Source: Acidobacteriota bacterium
GTDB lineage: Bacteria > Acidobacteriota > Terriglobia > Bryobacterales > Bryobacteraceae
Direction: 5' to 3'
DNA length: 64,000 nt
Assembly: GCA_016185425.1 (NCBI GenBank)
Contig: JACPNQ010000043.1
Span: 124,001-188,000, forward strand
The position numbers and the translations under genes are program-made. Positions within the stretch are counted from its first letter, which is position 1. Each line of letters starts with the position of its first letter. A model generated the notes under the pieces. That model worked only from the letters and a program-made list of their open reading frames with translations. It ran no database searches and was not told where the DNA came from. Below are positions 1-7,581 of the stretch, piece after piece.

Positions 1-202
1 GGTCGTCGCCCTTTGCAAGCTTTTCATCCACACCGCGCGCCGCGGCCAACGCACGGTCGTCGCTGATCGTCAGATAGGCGTTGGTCTTCGGATTCTCGGC
101 TTTTGCATATGCCAGCGCTTCCTGCGCCAACTCTACGGCGCTGAACCTCTTTTCCGCCAGGCCCTGCCGGACCGCGGAAATCGTGAGTGACGGAATTTGC
201 AT
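1..202 (-). CDS. gatA: Asp/Glu-tRNA amidotransferase subunit A, N-terminal fragment
   Basis: Only the first 67 codons are in the window; the gene runs off the left edge. The translation begins MQIPSLTISAVRQ and continues with an ELAQEALAYAK helix and a TNAYLTISDDRAL segment, which is the usual start of GatA, the amidase subunit that converts Glu-tRNA(Gln) or Asp-tRNA(Asn) to the amidated form. The catalytic Ser-Ser-Lys triad lies beyond the edge and cannot be checked. The ATG lies one base after the gatC stop codon, so translation is probably coupled to gatC. Confidence 0.93.
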   Translation of the reverse strand, partial: MQIPSLTISAVRQGLAEKRFSAVELAQEALAYAKAENPKTNAYLTISDDRALAAARGVDEKLAKGDD

Positions 203-203
203 A

Positions 204-503
204 TCAGCGCTCGATCACTCGCGGCACTTTGTAATAACCGGCGCCCGAAATCGGGGCGTTCGCCAGCGCCTCGGCATTGGACAGTGTCGCATGCGGCTCA
301 TCTTCGCGCAGAGTCGCCGTTTCTTCCGCGTCGAAGAGCACCTGTGCCATCGGCTCCACACCGTCGGTATTCAACTCATTCAGCTTGTCGATGTGTGTCA
401 GAATGTCGCTCAAATCGTGGGCGTATTGATGAATCTCCTGTTCGGTCAGAGTGAGATTCGCCAGGCCGGCAACGTACCGGACCTGCTCTTCGGTTAGCTT
501 CAC
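204..503 (-). CDS. gatC: Asp/Glu-tRNA amidotransferase subunit C
   Basis: A 99-residue protein of normal GatC length. It has the N-terminal VRYVAGLANLTLTEQE helix, the LSDILTHIDKLNELNTDGVEP region and the conserved LREDEP motif near residue 70. GatC is the small subunit that wraps around GatA and stabilises the GatCAB transamidosome, which makes Gln-tRNA and/or Asn-tRNA by the indirect route. The start is GTG and overlaps the stop of the upstream DUF721 gene as GTGA. gatA follows after one base. No gatB is visible here. Confidence 0.95.
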   Translation of the reverse strand: MKLTEEQVRYVAGLANLTLTEQEIHQYAHDLSDILTHIDKLNELNTDGVEPMAQVLFDAEETATLREDEPHATLSNAEALANAPISGAGYYKVPRVIER

Positions 504-925
504 GCGGAAACCCTCATACGTAGCTCCTCTTCGCGCTCGCTTTGCGTGCGGGAGGCCAAATAAAGTTGACGGAAAATCGGATCGGTAATGCCGTCGGCGC
601 GGTCATCGGCGCTGGTGATGGCCAGCGCAATCGTTGGCCCCCGGCGCGGCGCGCCGATCCGGAACTCGATCGAATCGATCATGCCCGGCCCGGCGAGCGA
701 CTGCAGCTTTGTCAGGATCTGGCCCGACATCGTCGTCAGTTGTCTCTGCCAGGTCGCGTCATCGACATCCACAACCATTTTCCGTCCGTACAGCTTCACC
801 TGCCCGGTTCTCTGTGCAAGCCGCTTGCCAACCGCCGCCGGCCACACCGCTTCCGCAAACTCTTCCGGGGCGAGTTTGGCGTTTTGCAGTTTCAGCTTCG
901 AGAGAATTTTGGCGGCGCGCTGCAT
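500..925 (-). CDS. DUF721/DciA-like protein
   Basis: A 141-residue protein from the chosen ATG at 925 (MQRAAKILSKLKL). An upstream in-frame ATG at 1009 would put the N terminus inside the RNase P RNA gene and is rejected. The body has the DUF721 pattern: a short N-terminal helix, then WPAAVGKRLAQRTGQVKLYGRKMVVDVDDATWQRQL, with the conserved Trp and an alternating beta pattern. Members of this family include DciA, which assists loading of the replicative helicase in bacteria without DnaC; whether this protein does so is inference. It overlaps gatC by four bases and begins about 36 bp after the 3' end of rnpB. Confidence 0.8.
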   Translation of the reverse strand: MQRAAKILSKLKLQNAKLAPEEFAEAVWPAAVGKRLAQRTGQVKLYGRKMVVDVDDATWQRQLTTMSGQILTKLQSLAGPGMIDSIEFRIGAPRRGPTIALAITSADDRADGITDPIFRQLYLASRTQSEREEELRMRVSA

Positions 926-960
926 GGGCGGAGATGCGGTCGAACTCCCGATTTTAGCAC

Positions 961-1350
961 TGGCGGAACTGTAAGCCGGTTTCTGTGGCTTTCCGAAGAA
1001 AGCTGGCAATCATTCCTCTGGGCCTGCCATTACTGGAAGGCTCTAGCAACCTACCCGGGTGTCGATCAGGGCGAGCCGCCCCTCCACCCCTATTTGGTCT
1101 TGCTCCGCGTGGGGTTTGCCTTGCTGACCACATTGCTGCGGACACGGTGCGCTCTTACCGCACCTTTTCACCCTTACCTCCGGGCCCTTGCGGAACCCGG
1201 CGGCGGTATATTCTCTGTGGCACTTTCCGTGAAGCCCGCTTTCAGCGAACCCCCCCGGCCGTTAGCCGGCACGCTGCTCTACGGAGACCGGACTTTCCTC
1301 CAACTCGCTCCTTGCGAAGCTCGTCAGCGATTGCCCGTTCCGCCAGTACA
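961..1350 (-). ncRNA. rnpB: RNase P RNA (bacterial type A)
   Basis: Read on the minus strand, the region contains the hallmark GAGGAAAGTCCGG (plus 1288-1301), a CACAGAGAATA-type conserved core, GGTAAGGGTGAAAAGGTG, and near the 3' end ACAGAAACCGGCTTAC. The 5' end (ACTGGCGGAAC, plus about 1338-1348) and the 3' end (GTTCCGCCA, plus 961-970) are complementary and would form helix P1. Length of about 390 nt is normal for type A. The ribozyme removes 5' leaders from pre-tRNAs together with RnpA. The ends are approximate by a few bases. Confidence 0.95.
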
Positions 1351-1356
1351 GTTACC

Positions 1357-1365
1357 ATTATCCCA
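1357..1365 (-). promoter_or_regulatory. Extended -10 element of rnpB
   Basis: On the minus strand the sequence is TGGGATAAT, an extended -10 (TGn plus GATAAT), with its downstream edge 7 bp before the predicted rnpB 5' end at about 1350. No convincing -35 hexamer lies 16-18 bp upstream, as is common with extended -10 promoters. The element touches the ATG of the divergent PIG-L gene at 1365. Confidence 0.5.
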
Positions 1366-3812
1366 TGCGCTGGCTGATTTTTTCCCTCGCCCTGCCGATA
1401 TTCTCCGCTGAACCACTTCCGGAAGACCGCGGCGCTGCCGGACTGTGGCGGTCACTGCTCCAACTGCAAACGACGGCCCGCGTGCTGCACATTGCCGCAC
1501 ACCCCGATGATGAGGACGGCCCGGCGATAACCTACCTCACGCGCGGACGCGGCGTGGAGGTCACCATGCTCAGCCTCACGCGCGGCGAATCCGGCGCCAA
1601 TCTCGTCACCGGCGATTTCTTTGACCGTCTCGGCGCACTGCGCACCATCGAGTTTCTGCGCGCCGCGCAATACTACGGCGCTCACCTCGCCTTCACCCGC
1701 GCGGTCGATTACGGCTATTCGAAAAACGTCGCCGAAACGTTCCGCCAATGGGATCGCCAAGCTGTTCTGCGCGACATGGTCCGCGTGATCCGCACGGTAA
1801 AACCGCACGTCATCATCTCGCGATGGAGCGGTACGCCGCGTGACGGGCATGGCAATCACGAAGCGGCCGGGATCTTGTCGCAGGAAGCCGCTATCGCCGC
1901 TGCTGACCCGAATTTCATCACCGAAGATCTGAAGCCCTGGCAAGCCGAAAAGATCTACGCCGGTAACCGCAATACGCTGGATCAGGCAACGCTCAAAATC
2001 GATCATGGCACTGTCGACCCCTTGCTCGGCCGCAGCTATTCGCAATTCGCGCGTGAAGGCCTTCGCTGGCAGCGCTCGCAAGGCGCAGGCGCCGCAACGG
2101 CCCGTCCAGGCGCCACAGCTTCCTACTATGTAAAAATCGGGAACCCCGAGAAGGAGCAGAGCTTCTTCGATCACATCGATGTCACGCTCGACCGTTATCC
2201 CGAGCTTGCCCGTCACATCGGCGCGGCCGTCAACGCGTTCCGCATCGACAACCTGCAAGCTTGCGCTCCGCACCTCGCCGCCGCGTTGAAAGCGGCGAAA
2301 TTGCTCGATCCCAGCGATCCCAACGTGCCGATCAAGATCCGGCAACTCAACCAAGCCCTTGCTCTCGCCAACAATCTACAGGTCGAGGCCCGTGTCGATC
2401 CCAAGGTGGCCATTACCGGCCCGTTCTCCGCCTTTCGCCCTGCCGAAACCTTTTCGATTGCGGTTCCGGGACAAACTTTCAATGTCACCGTAAGGCTCCA
2501 CGGCGCCGAAATGCAACATGTCGAATTTCTCGGCGCATTGTCCGCGAGGCCGCTCGAACCCGGACGTTACCAGGTCACCGTCCCTGCCGATGCAGCGTTC
2601 ACGAAAGCGCACTGGCGCCGCAAATCTGTGCGCGAAACGGCATACCAAACGGACGGCGGCACTCCCTTTTACGCGCCCAATCCCGCGCCCCCGCTGATCG
2701 CTCGCGTCACCTATGCCGGCGGAGAAATCGAAACGCCTGTGCTTGCCAGTCCGCTCGATGCGCTCGGCGTCGAGAAGTTGAAGCCGCTCGCCGTCGGTCC
2801 ACCCATCGCAGTCAAGTTCGCTACCGAGGCAGGCATTTTGCCGCTAACCAGCCGCACCTACGAAGTACAATGCACCGTCTCCTCCAACGTGGATGGCCGC
2901 GCCGCCGGAATCGTGAAGCTCCAGGCTCCCGCTGGTTGGGTTACCGATCCGCCGCAACAGCCGTTCGCGTTCGAAAAGGAGAAAGAGGAAGCGACCATCC
3001 GATTCACTCTCACCGCCCCCTCCCACCGTGCCGGCGGCGAGGCGAAAATCGAAGCCATCGCGTCGTTCAACGGTAAGGACTTCTCGGCCAGCTTCGACGA
3101 GATCACGCAGCCCGGCTACGATTCCGTCTACGTCTCCCAGCCCGCGCGGCACGTCGTCCGGTCCATGGATGTGAAGGTCGCGCCGGGCTTGAAAGTCGGG
3201 TACGTGATGGGCACCGGAGACGATGTTCCTGAAGGACTGCGCCAACTCGGTGTGCCTGTGGAACTCCTGGATCGTAACGCGCTCGCCGCTGCCGATCTCT
3301 CCAAATACTCCACCATCCTCCTCGGCATTCGCGCGTATGCCGTTCGGGCGGATGTCCGCACGTACAACCAGCGGCTGCTGTCCTACGTCGAGAAGGGCGG
3401 TGTGCTGATCGTGCAATACAATACGCCGGAGTTCGACAAGAACTACGGACCCTTTCCGTATTCCATGGGCCGCAATCCGGAGGAGGTCAGCGAGGAGGAT
3501 TCGCCGGTCACCATCCTTGAGCCGAACGATCCCGTGTTTCTTACTCCAAACAAGATCACTGCCGCCGATTTCGAAGGATGGGTGGAACAGCGAGGTTCTA
3601 AATTCCTTACCACCTGGGACTCGCATTACAAGGCCCTGCTGGAAACCCATGACACCGGCCAACCACCGCAGAAAGGCGGATGGCTGGTAGCGAAACACGG
3701 GCAAGGCCTCTACGTGTACTGCGCCTACGCCTGGTATCGTCAACTGCCGTATGCGGTCCCCGGCGGCGTACGCCTGTTTGCGAATCTCATCAGCCTGGGA
3801 GCCGCGAAATGA
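1365..3812 (+). CDS. Exported PIG-L family deacetylase with C-terminal ThuA/GATase-like domain
   Basis: An 815-residue protein. Residues 1-15 form a short signal peptide (MRWLIFSLALPIFSAEP). The LmbE/PIG-L domain follows, with the metal-binding AHPDDE motif at residues 45-50 and a second metal histidine in GHGNHEAAG near residue 160. The family removes N-acetyl groups from GlcNAc-type substrates. A middle beta-rich stretch near residues 480-580 resembles a NEW3-type immunoglobulin-like module, and from about 605 a GATase1/ThuA-like alpha/beta domain begins (KVGYVMGTGDDVPEGL, then LLGIRAYAV and GGVLIVQYN). This architecture recurs in acidobacteria; the substrate is unknown. The ATG sits about 15 bp from the 5' end of the divergent rnpB. 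Confidence 0.85.
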   Translation: MRWLIFSLALPIFSAEPLPEDRGAAGLWRSLLQLQTTARVLHIAAHPDDEDGPAITYLTRGRGVEVTMLSLTRGESGANLVTGDFFDRLGALRTIEFLRAAQYYGAHLAFTRAVDYGYSKNVAETFRQWDRQAVLRDMVRVIRTVKPHVIISRWSGTPRDGHGNHEAAGILSQEAAIAAADPNFITEDLKPWQAEKIYAGNRNTLDQATLKIDHGTVDPLLGRSYSQFAREGLRWQRSQGAGAATARPGATASYYVKIGNPEKEQSFFDHIDVTLDRYPELARHIGAAVNAFRIDNLQACAPHLAAALKAAKLLDPSDPNVPIKIRQLNQALALANNLQVEARVDPKVAITGPFSAFRPAETFSIAVPGQTFNVTVRLHGAEMQHVEFLGALSARPLEPGRYQVTVPADAAFTKAHWRRKSVRETAYQTDGGTPFYAPNPAPPLIARVTYAGGEIETPVLASPLDALGVEKLKPLAVGPPIAVKFATEAGILPLTSRTYEVQCTVSSNVDGRAAGIVKLQAPAGWVTDPPQQPFAFEKEKEEATIRFTLTAPSHRAGGEAKIEAIASFNGKDFSASFDEITQPGYDSVYVSQPARHVVRSMDVKVAPGLKVGYVMGTGDDVPEGLRQLGVPVELLDRNALAAADLSKYSTILLGIRAYAVRADVRTYNQRLLSYVEKGGVLIVQYNTPEFDKNYGPFPYSMGRNPEEVSEEDSPVTILEPNDPVFLTPNKITAADFEGWVEQRGSKFLTTWDSHYKALLETHDTGQPPQKGGWLVAKHGQGLYVYCAYAWYRQLPYAVPGGVRLFANLISLGAAK

Positions 3813-3819
3813 ATCGCCT

Positions 3820-5226
3820 CTAAACGCCCAACCGGTTCAACCCATCCAGCGCCGCGATCTTGTAGCACTCCGCCAGCGTCGGATAGTTGAAGACCGTATT
3901 CACAAAGTACTCGATCTTCCCGTTGTAGCTCAGCACCGCCTGGCCGATATGGACCAACTCGCTGGCCCCCTCGCCAATAATGTGCACGCCCAGCAACTCC
4001 TTCGTCTCCTGGTGGAAAATCAGCTTCAATAAGCCGGTGTTATCCCCGATAATCTGCCCGCGCGCAATCTCACGATACCTCGCCTTCCCGACCTCATACG
4101 GAATATTCGACTGCGTCAGCTCTTCCTCGCTGCGCCCCACCATCGAGATCTCCGGAATCGTGTAGATCCCATACGGCAACAGCGCCGGCACGCTGTTCGC
4201 TTCAATCCCAAATGCATGGCATGCCGCCAGCCGCCCTTGATCCATCGAAGTCGACGCCAGGCTCGGGAACCCGATCACATCGCCCACCGCATAGACGTTC
4301 GGCACTTCCGTCTGAAAATGCGTATTCACCTTGATGCGTCCCCGGTCGTCGGGCGTAATCCCCGCATTCTCCAACCCTAGGCGGTAGGTGTTCCCGGTGC
4401 GGCCGATCGAGTACAGCACCTTCTCGGCAATCAACTGCTTCCCGCTCTGCAGGTTGATCTTCACACGCTTGCCGTGCTCATCCTGCAGTGTCTCGATCGT
4501 CGACACTTCCTCGCCCAACCGCATGGTCACGCGATTTTCTCGCATCTGGTACGCAAGGGAATCGGCGATCTCGTCATCCACGAAATCCAGCAGAATCGGC
4601 CGCTTGTCGATCAACGTAATCCGCACGCCGAGCGCCGCGAATATCGTCGTGTACTCCACGCCGATTACGCCCGCTCCCACCACCGCCAGCGTCTTCGGCA
4701 GCTTCGCCAGATCCAGGATCTCGTCGCTCGTGAAGATCGTCTCGGAGTCGAACGGTATCTTGTCGCTCTTGGTCGCCGTGGTGCCCACCGCGATGATGAT
4801 CTTCTCCGCTGACAACTCCTGCAAGCCGTGGTTGTCCGTTGACTCTACCCGCACCTTGTTCGGCCCGGCGAAGCTGCCCCAGCCTTCCAGCAGGTCGATG
4901 TTGTTCCGCATCACCTGGTGCCGCGTCACGTCCTGCTCGTGCTTGATCACCTGGTTCGTGCGGAACAGAAGATCCTGCATCGTGATGTGTTGCTTCACCG
5001 AGTACGACGACCCATAGAAACTGCGCTCCCGGTATCCGGAAAGGTGCATCACCGCTTCGCGCAGCGTCTTGCTGGGAATCGTCCCGGTATTGATGCATAC
5101 TCCGCCCAATACAGTTTTCTTCTCGGCGATCGCTACGCGCTTTCCCAGCTTTGCGGCCTGAATCGCCGCCCGCTGCCCGCCGGGTCCGGATCCGATCACG
5201 ATCAGGTCATAGTCGTACTGTGGCAT
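3820..5226 (-). CDS. sthA: Soluble pyridine nucleotide transhydrogenase
   Basis: A 468-residue flavoprotein of the pyridine nucleotide-disulfide oxidoreductase family. The FAD motif GSGPGG is at residues 12-17. The redox-site region reads GGVCINTGTIPSK (Cys44, Thr49): one cysteine only, with Thr where lipoamide dehydrogenase has the second, as in SthA. The NAD(P) motif GAGVIGVEY and the C-terminal VNTVFNYPTLAECYK also match SthA closely. It moves hydride between NADPH and NAD+ in the cytoplasm and balances the two pools. The ATG has a GGGAG site about nine bases upstream. It converges with the PIG-L gene, with only seven bases between the stops. Confidence 0.93.
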   Translation of the reverse strand: MPQYDYDLIVIGSGPGGQRAAIQAAKLGKRVAIAEKKTVLGGVCINTGTIPSKTLREAVMHLSGYRERSFYGSSYSVKQHITMQDLLFRTNQVIKHEQDVTRHQVMRNNIDLLEGWGSFAGPNKVRVESTDNHGLQELSAEKIIIAVGTTATKSDKIPFDSETIFTSDEILDLAKLPKTLAVVGAGVIGVEYTTIFAALGVRITLIDKRPILLDFVDDEIADSLAYQMRENRVTMRLGEEVSTIETLQDEHGKRVKINLQSGKQLIAEKVLYSIGRTGNTYRLGLENAGITPDDRGRIKVNTHFQTEVPNVYAVGDVIGFPSLASTSMDQGRLAACHAFGIEANSVPALLPYGIYTIPEISMVGRSEEELTQSNIPYEVGKARYREIARGQIIGDNTGLLKLIFHQETKELLGVHIIGEGASELVHIGQAVLSYNGKIEYFVNTVFNYPTLAECYKIAALDGLNRLGV

Positions 5227-5254
5227 CCGCTCGCGCTCCCTTTAACAAACCTCT

Positions 5255-5290
5255 ATTATGATCCGCGCGGACCTGCCGGTGCAGTATAGT
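5255..5290. promoter_or_regulatory. Divergent promoter region sthA / amidohydrolase
   Basis: In the 85-bp gap between two divergent starts there is a minus-strand CATAAT (plus 5255-5260), placed for an sthA transcript start near 5248, and a plus-strand TATAGT (5285-5290), placed for a start near 5297. Neither has a good -35 hexamer at normal spacing, so these are suggestions. Confidence 0.3.
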
Positions 5291-5311
5291 TTGTATCACT
5301 GGTCCCTTTTC

Positions 5312-6187
5312 ATGACCCGCCGAGACCTCCTTGCCGCCGCCACAACAACAGCCATGAGTGCCGCTCCCAACTACCGCATCCTTGATCCCCACGTCCACGT
5401 CTACAAGCGCGACCCCCGCTTTCCCTACTGGAAGGGTAACCCCTCCCACCCGCAGGATGACAAATCGCCCGAGATGCTCATCGAGCTCATGAAGGCGAAC
5501 AATGTGGCCAGGACCGTCATCATCCAGGTCCGCCACTACATGTTCGACAACTCGTTCCTGCTGCACACGCTGAAGCAATACCCACAGTATTTTCAGGGAG
5601 TCTGCCGCGTGAACCCGGAGAACCCCGACGCGCCTGAGCACCTTGCCGAACTGACCGAAGCCGGCTGCCGCGGTGTCCGGCTTAGCCCTGCCGCCAATGC
5701 ATCCGGCGATTGGATCAACGGCCCATTGATGAAGCCCCTCTTCAAACGCTGCGACGAGTTGAAGGTGCCGATGACGCTTCTCGCCCCCGTCTCGCGCATG
5801 CCCGGCATCGGCAAACTCATCGACCAGTTTCCCGAACTCACCGTTGTCATCGATCACATGGCCGACTCTCCGGTCGACAAGCCGGACGAGCTCGAAAAGC
5901 TGATCGCGCTGAGGCGCCACCCCAAACTCTTCGTCAAAGTCTCCCACACCTGGTCGCTCTCCAAACAGTCCTATCCATGGACCGACTCGCAAGCCCTTGT
6001 CAAACGGCTCCACCAGGCGTTCGGTCCGCAACGCCTCATGTGGGCCACCGATTGGCCCGTCTGCTTGCCCCATGCGACGTATGCCCAAACGCTCTCCGTC
6101 GTTCGCGACGAGATGAAGTTCCTCAACGAAGACGACAAGATGTGGATGCTGTCGAAGACGATCGAACGCGTCTGGCCGCATGCCTGA
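5312..6187 (+). CDS. Amidohydrolase-2 family metal hydrolase with Tat-like leader
   Basis: A 291-residue protein from the ATG at 5312; an upstream in-frame ATG at 5258 is rejected because the one at 5312 starts a proper leader (MTRRDLLAAATTTAMSAAP, twin Arg followed by a hydrophobic stretch). The mature part opens with YRILDPHVHVYKRDPRFPYW, the HxH-type start of the amidohydrolase-2 TIM barrel, and carries later barrel motifs VVIDHMAD and LMWATDWPV. Relatives hydrolyse lactones or decarboxylate ring acids; the substrate cannot be told. The stop overlaps the following glycosylase gene by eight bases, so the two are cotranscribed. Confidence 0.82.
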   Translation: MTRRDLLAAATTTAMSAAPNYRILDPHVHVYKRDPRFPYWKGNPSHPQDDKSPEMLIELMKANNVARTVIIQVRHYMFDNSFLLHTLKQYPQYFQGVCRVNPENPDAPEHLAELTEAGCRGVRLSPAANASGDWINGPLMKPLFKRCDELKVPMTLLAPVSRMPGIGKLIDQFPELTVVIDHMADSPVDKPDELEKLIALRRHPKLFVKVSHTWSLSKQSYPWTDSQALVKRLHQAFGPQRLMWATDWPVCLPHATYAQTLSVVRDEMKFLNEDDKMWMLSKTIERVWPHA

Positions 6188-7061
6188 ATACCCCGATATC
6201 ACGGTCTACATCGAAGCGATCGAGCGGCACGCGCTTAACCACACACTGCAAACTGTCAAGCTCACGACGCCCTTCCTGATTCGCACCTACAAGCCGCCGA
6301 TTGAATCTTTTCACAGTCAGAAACTGGTCGCTCTCCGCCGTATCGGTAAAAGGATCGGTTTCGGCTTCTCCAACCGCCACTGGCTGGTGCTCCATCTGAT
6401 GATCGCCGGCCGGCTCCACTGGAACGGCCGGCGCCAGGCTCTCGCCACATTCGCATTCGATAACGGCAGCCTGACGCTTACGGAAGCCGGCACCCGCCGC
6501 CAGGCCGCGGTCCATCTCTTTGATGGTGAGTCCGGTATCGCCTCCATCGACCCCGGCGGCCTCGAAGTCATGGACGCCACTCTCGCCGAATTCACCGAGC
6601 GCTTCACCGCGGAGAATCACACCTTGAAGCGGTCCCTCACGGATCCCCACATCCTCTCCGGTATCGGCAATGCCTATAGCGACGAGATCCTCCATCACGC
6701 CCGGCTTAGTCCAGTCGCCCTCAGCCAAAAACTCTCTTCCGCCGAGATCGAACGCCTCTTCCATTCCATCCACGACCGGCTTACCTATTTCACGGTTCTC
6801 TTCCGCCAGCAAACCGGCACCGGCTTTCCCGAAAAGGTCACCGCGTTCCGCCCCGAAATGGCGGTGCACGGCAAATTCAAGGAACCCTGCCCGCATTGCG
6901 CCACGCCTATCCAGCGGATTGTCCACGCCGCCAATGAAACCAACTACTGTCCCGCCTGCCAGACTGGCGGCAAACTCCTCGCCGACCGCGCCCTCTCCCG
7001 TCTCCTCGGCAAGGACTGGCCGAAAACACTCGAAGAGATGGAGCTTAGGAAACATTCATGA
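6180..7061 (+). CDS. Fpg/Nei family DNA glycosylase-AP lyase
   Basis: A 293-residue protein. After removal of Met, the N terminus is Pro-Glu (PEYPDITVYIEAIE), the catalytic pair of the formamidopyrimidine glycosylase/endonuclease VIII family. The H2TH region appears as DPHILSGIGNAYSDEILHHARLSP (about residues 155-180) and the C-terminal zinc finger as two C-x2-C pairs (CPHC and CPAC) with the GGKLLADRALSRLL tail. The enzyme excises oxidised bases and nicks the strand. MutM and Nei cannot be separated with confidence by eye; the second residue set YPD rather than LPEVE leans away from classical MutM. It overlaps the amidohydrolase gene. Confidence 0.85.
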   Translation: MPEYPDITVYIEAIERHALNHTLQTVKLTTPFLIRTYKPPIESFHSQKLVALRRIGKRIGFGFSNRHWLVLHLMIAGRLHWNGRRQALATFAFDNGSLTLTEAGTRRQAAVHLFDGESGIASIDPGGLEVMDATLAEFTERFTAENHTLKRSLTDPHILSGIGNAYSDEILHHARLSPVALSQKLSSAEIERLFHSIHDRLTYFTVLFRQQTGTGFPEKVTAFRPEMAVHGKFKEPCPHCATPIQRIVHAANETNYCPACQTGGKLLADRALSRLLGKDWPKTLEEMELRKHS

Positions 7062-7581
7062 GCCAGGACAACTCCAAATCGATATGGGCGCTCTTTCCTA
7101 TTCCTCTAGGACTTTTCCGGGAACTATGCCCCACTCCCAAATAGTTCGATGTAGCGCTCTGTATCTTTTAAACGACCATTGTCAGGCCACCCGCCTCCGC
7201 CGAAAACCAACCCTAAGTCACACATTGTTAATACGTTATCCGGCCACCTTGAACGGAATGGCTCAGCCGCCCATCTCGCCAGCCATCCGCTCGGGCCCAT
7301 ACATTAACTTCAATCTTTCCAATCACCTACGCCATCTTGTGGAATTGTTGAGGAAAACCACAATTAGTAGTTGACCGGCTCCAAAGGACCGCAGTATGCT
7401 GTAGTTCGTTACCGAGATACCGTAGTCCTTAGGTAGGCAATCCGGGTAGTCTCCCCGGTTCCTCTCGGTCGACAAAAAATCGGTCTCTCCACCCTCGATT
7501 GCTCCGGATTTAGGCTGGCGGGGCCGCCTCACGTTTTCCCGTATTTATGCGTTCCAAATCCTCCCCCCAAGGTGAATCCAG
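7062..7581. other. Long intergenic region before nrdA
   Basis: There is no convincing gene in these 520 bases. The right-hand part holds a promoter candidate and, after it, about 175 nt that would be transcribed as the nrdA leader. The leader includes a 5-bp hairpin CCGGG/CCCGG at about 7450 and an A-run (7473-7478). I find no clear NrdR box pair and no recognisable cobalamin riboswitch core. Confidence 0.5.
7371..7400 (+). promoter_or_regulatory. Sigma70-type promoter for nrdAB
   Basis: TTGACC (7371-7376) and TATGCT (7395-7400) are separated by 18 bp, giving a predicted transcript start near 7407 and a leader of about 175 nt before the nrdA ATG. Confidence 0.5.

Noticed and set aside
954..1145. 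Open frames across 950-1350
   Set aside because: The region is the RNase P RNA gene.
7323..7532. A 69-codon minus-strand frame before nrdA
   Set aside because: It has no start context, no motif and runs against the likely nrdA leader.
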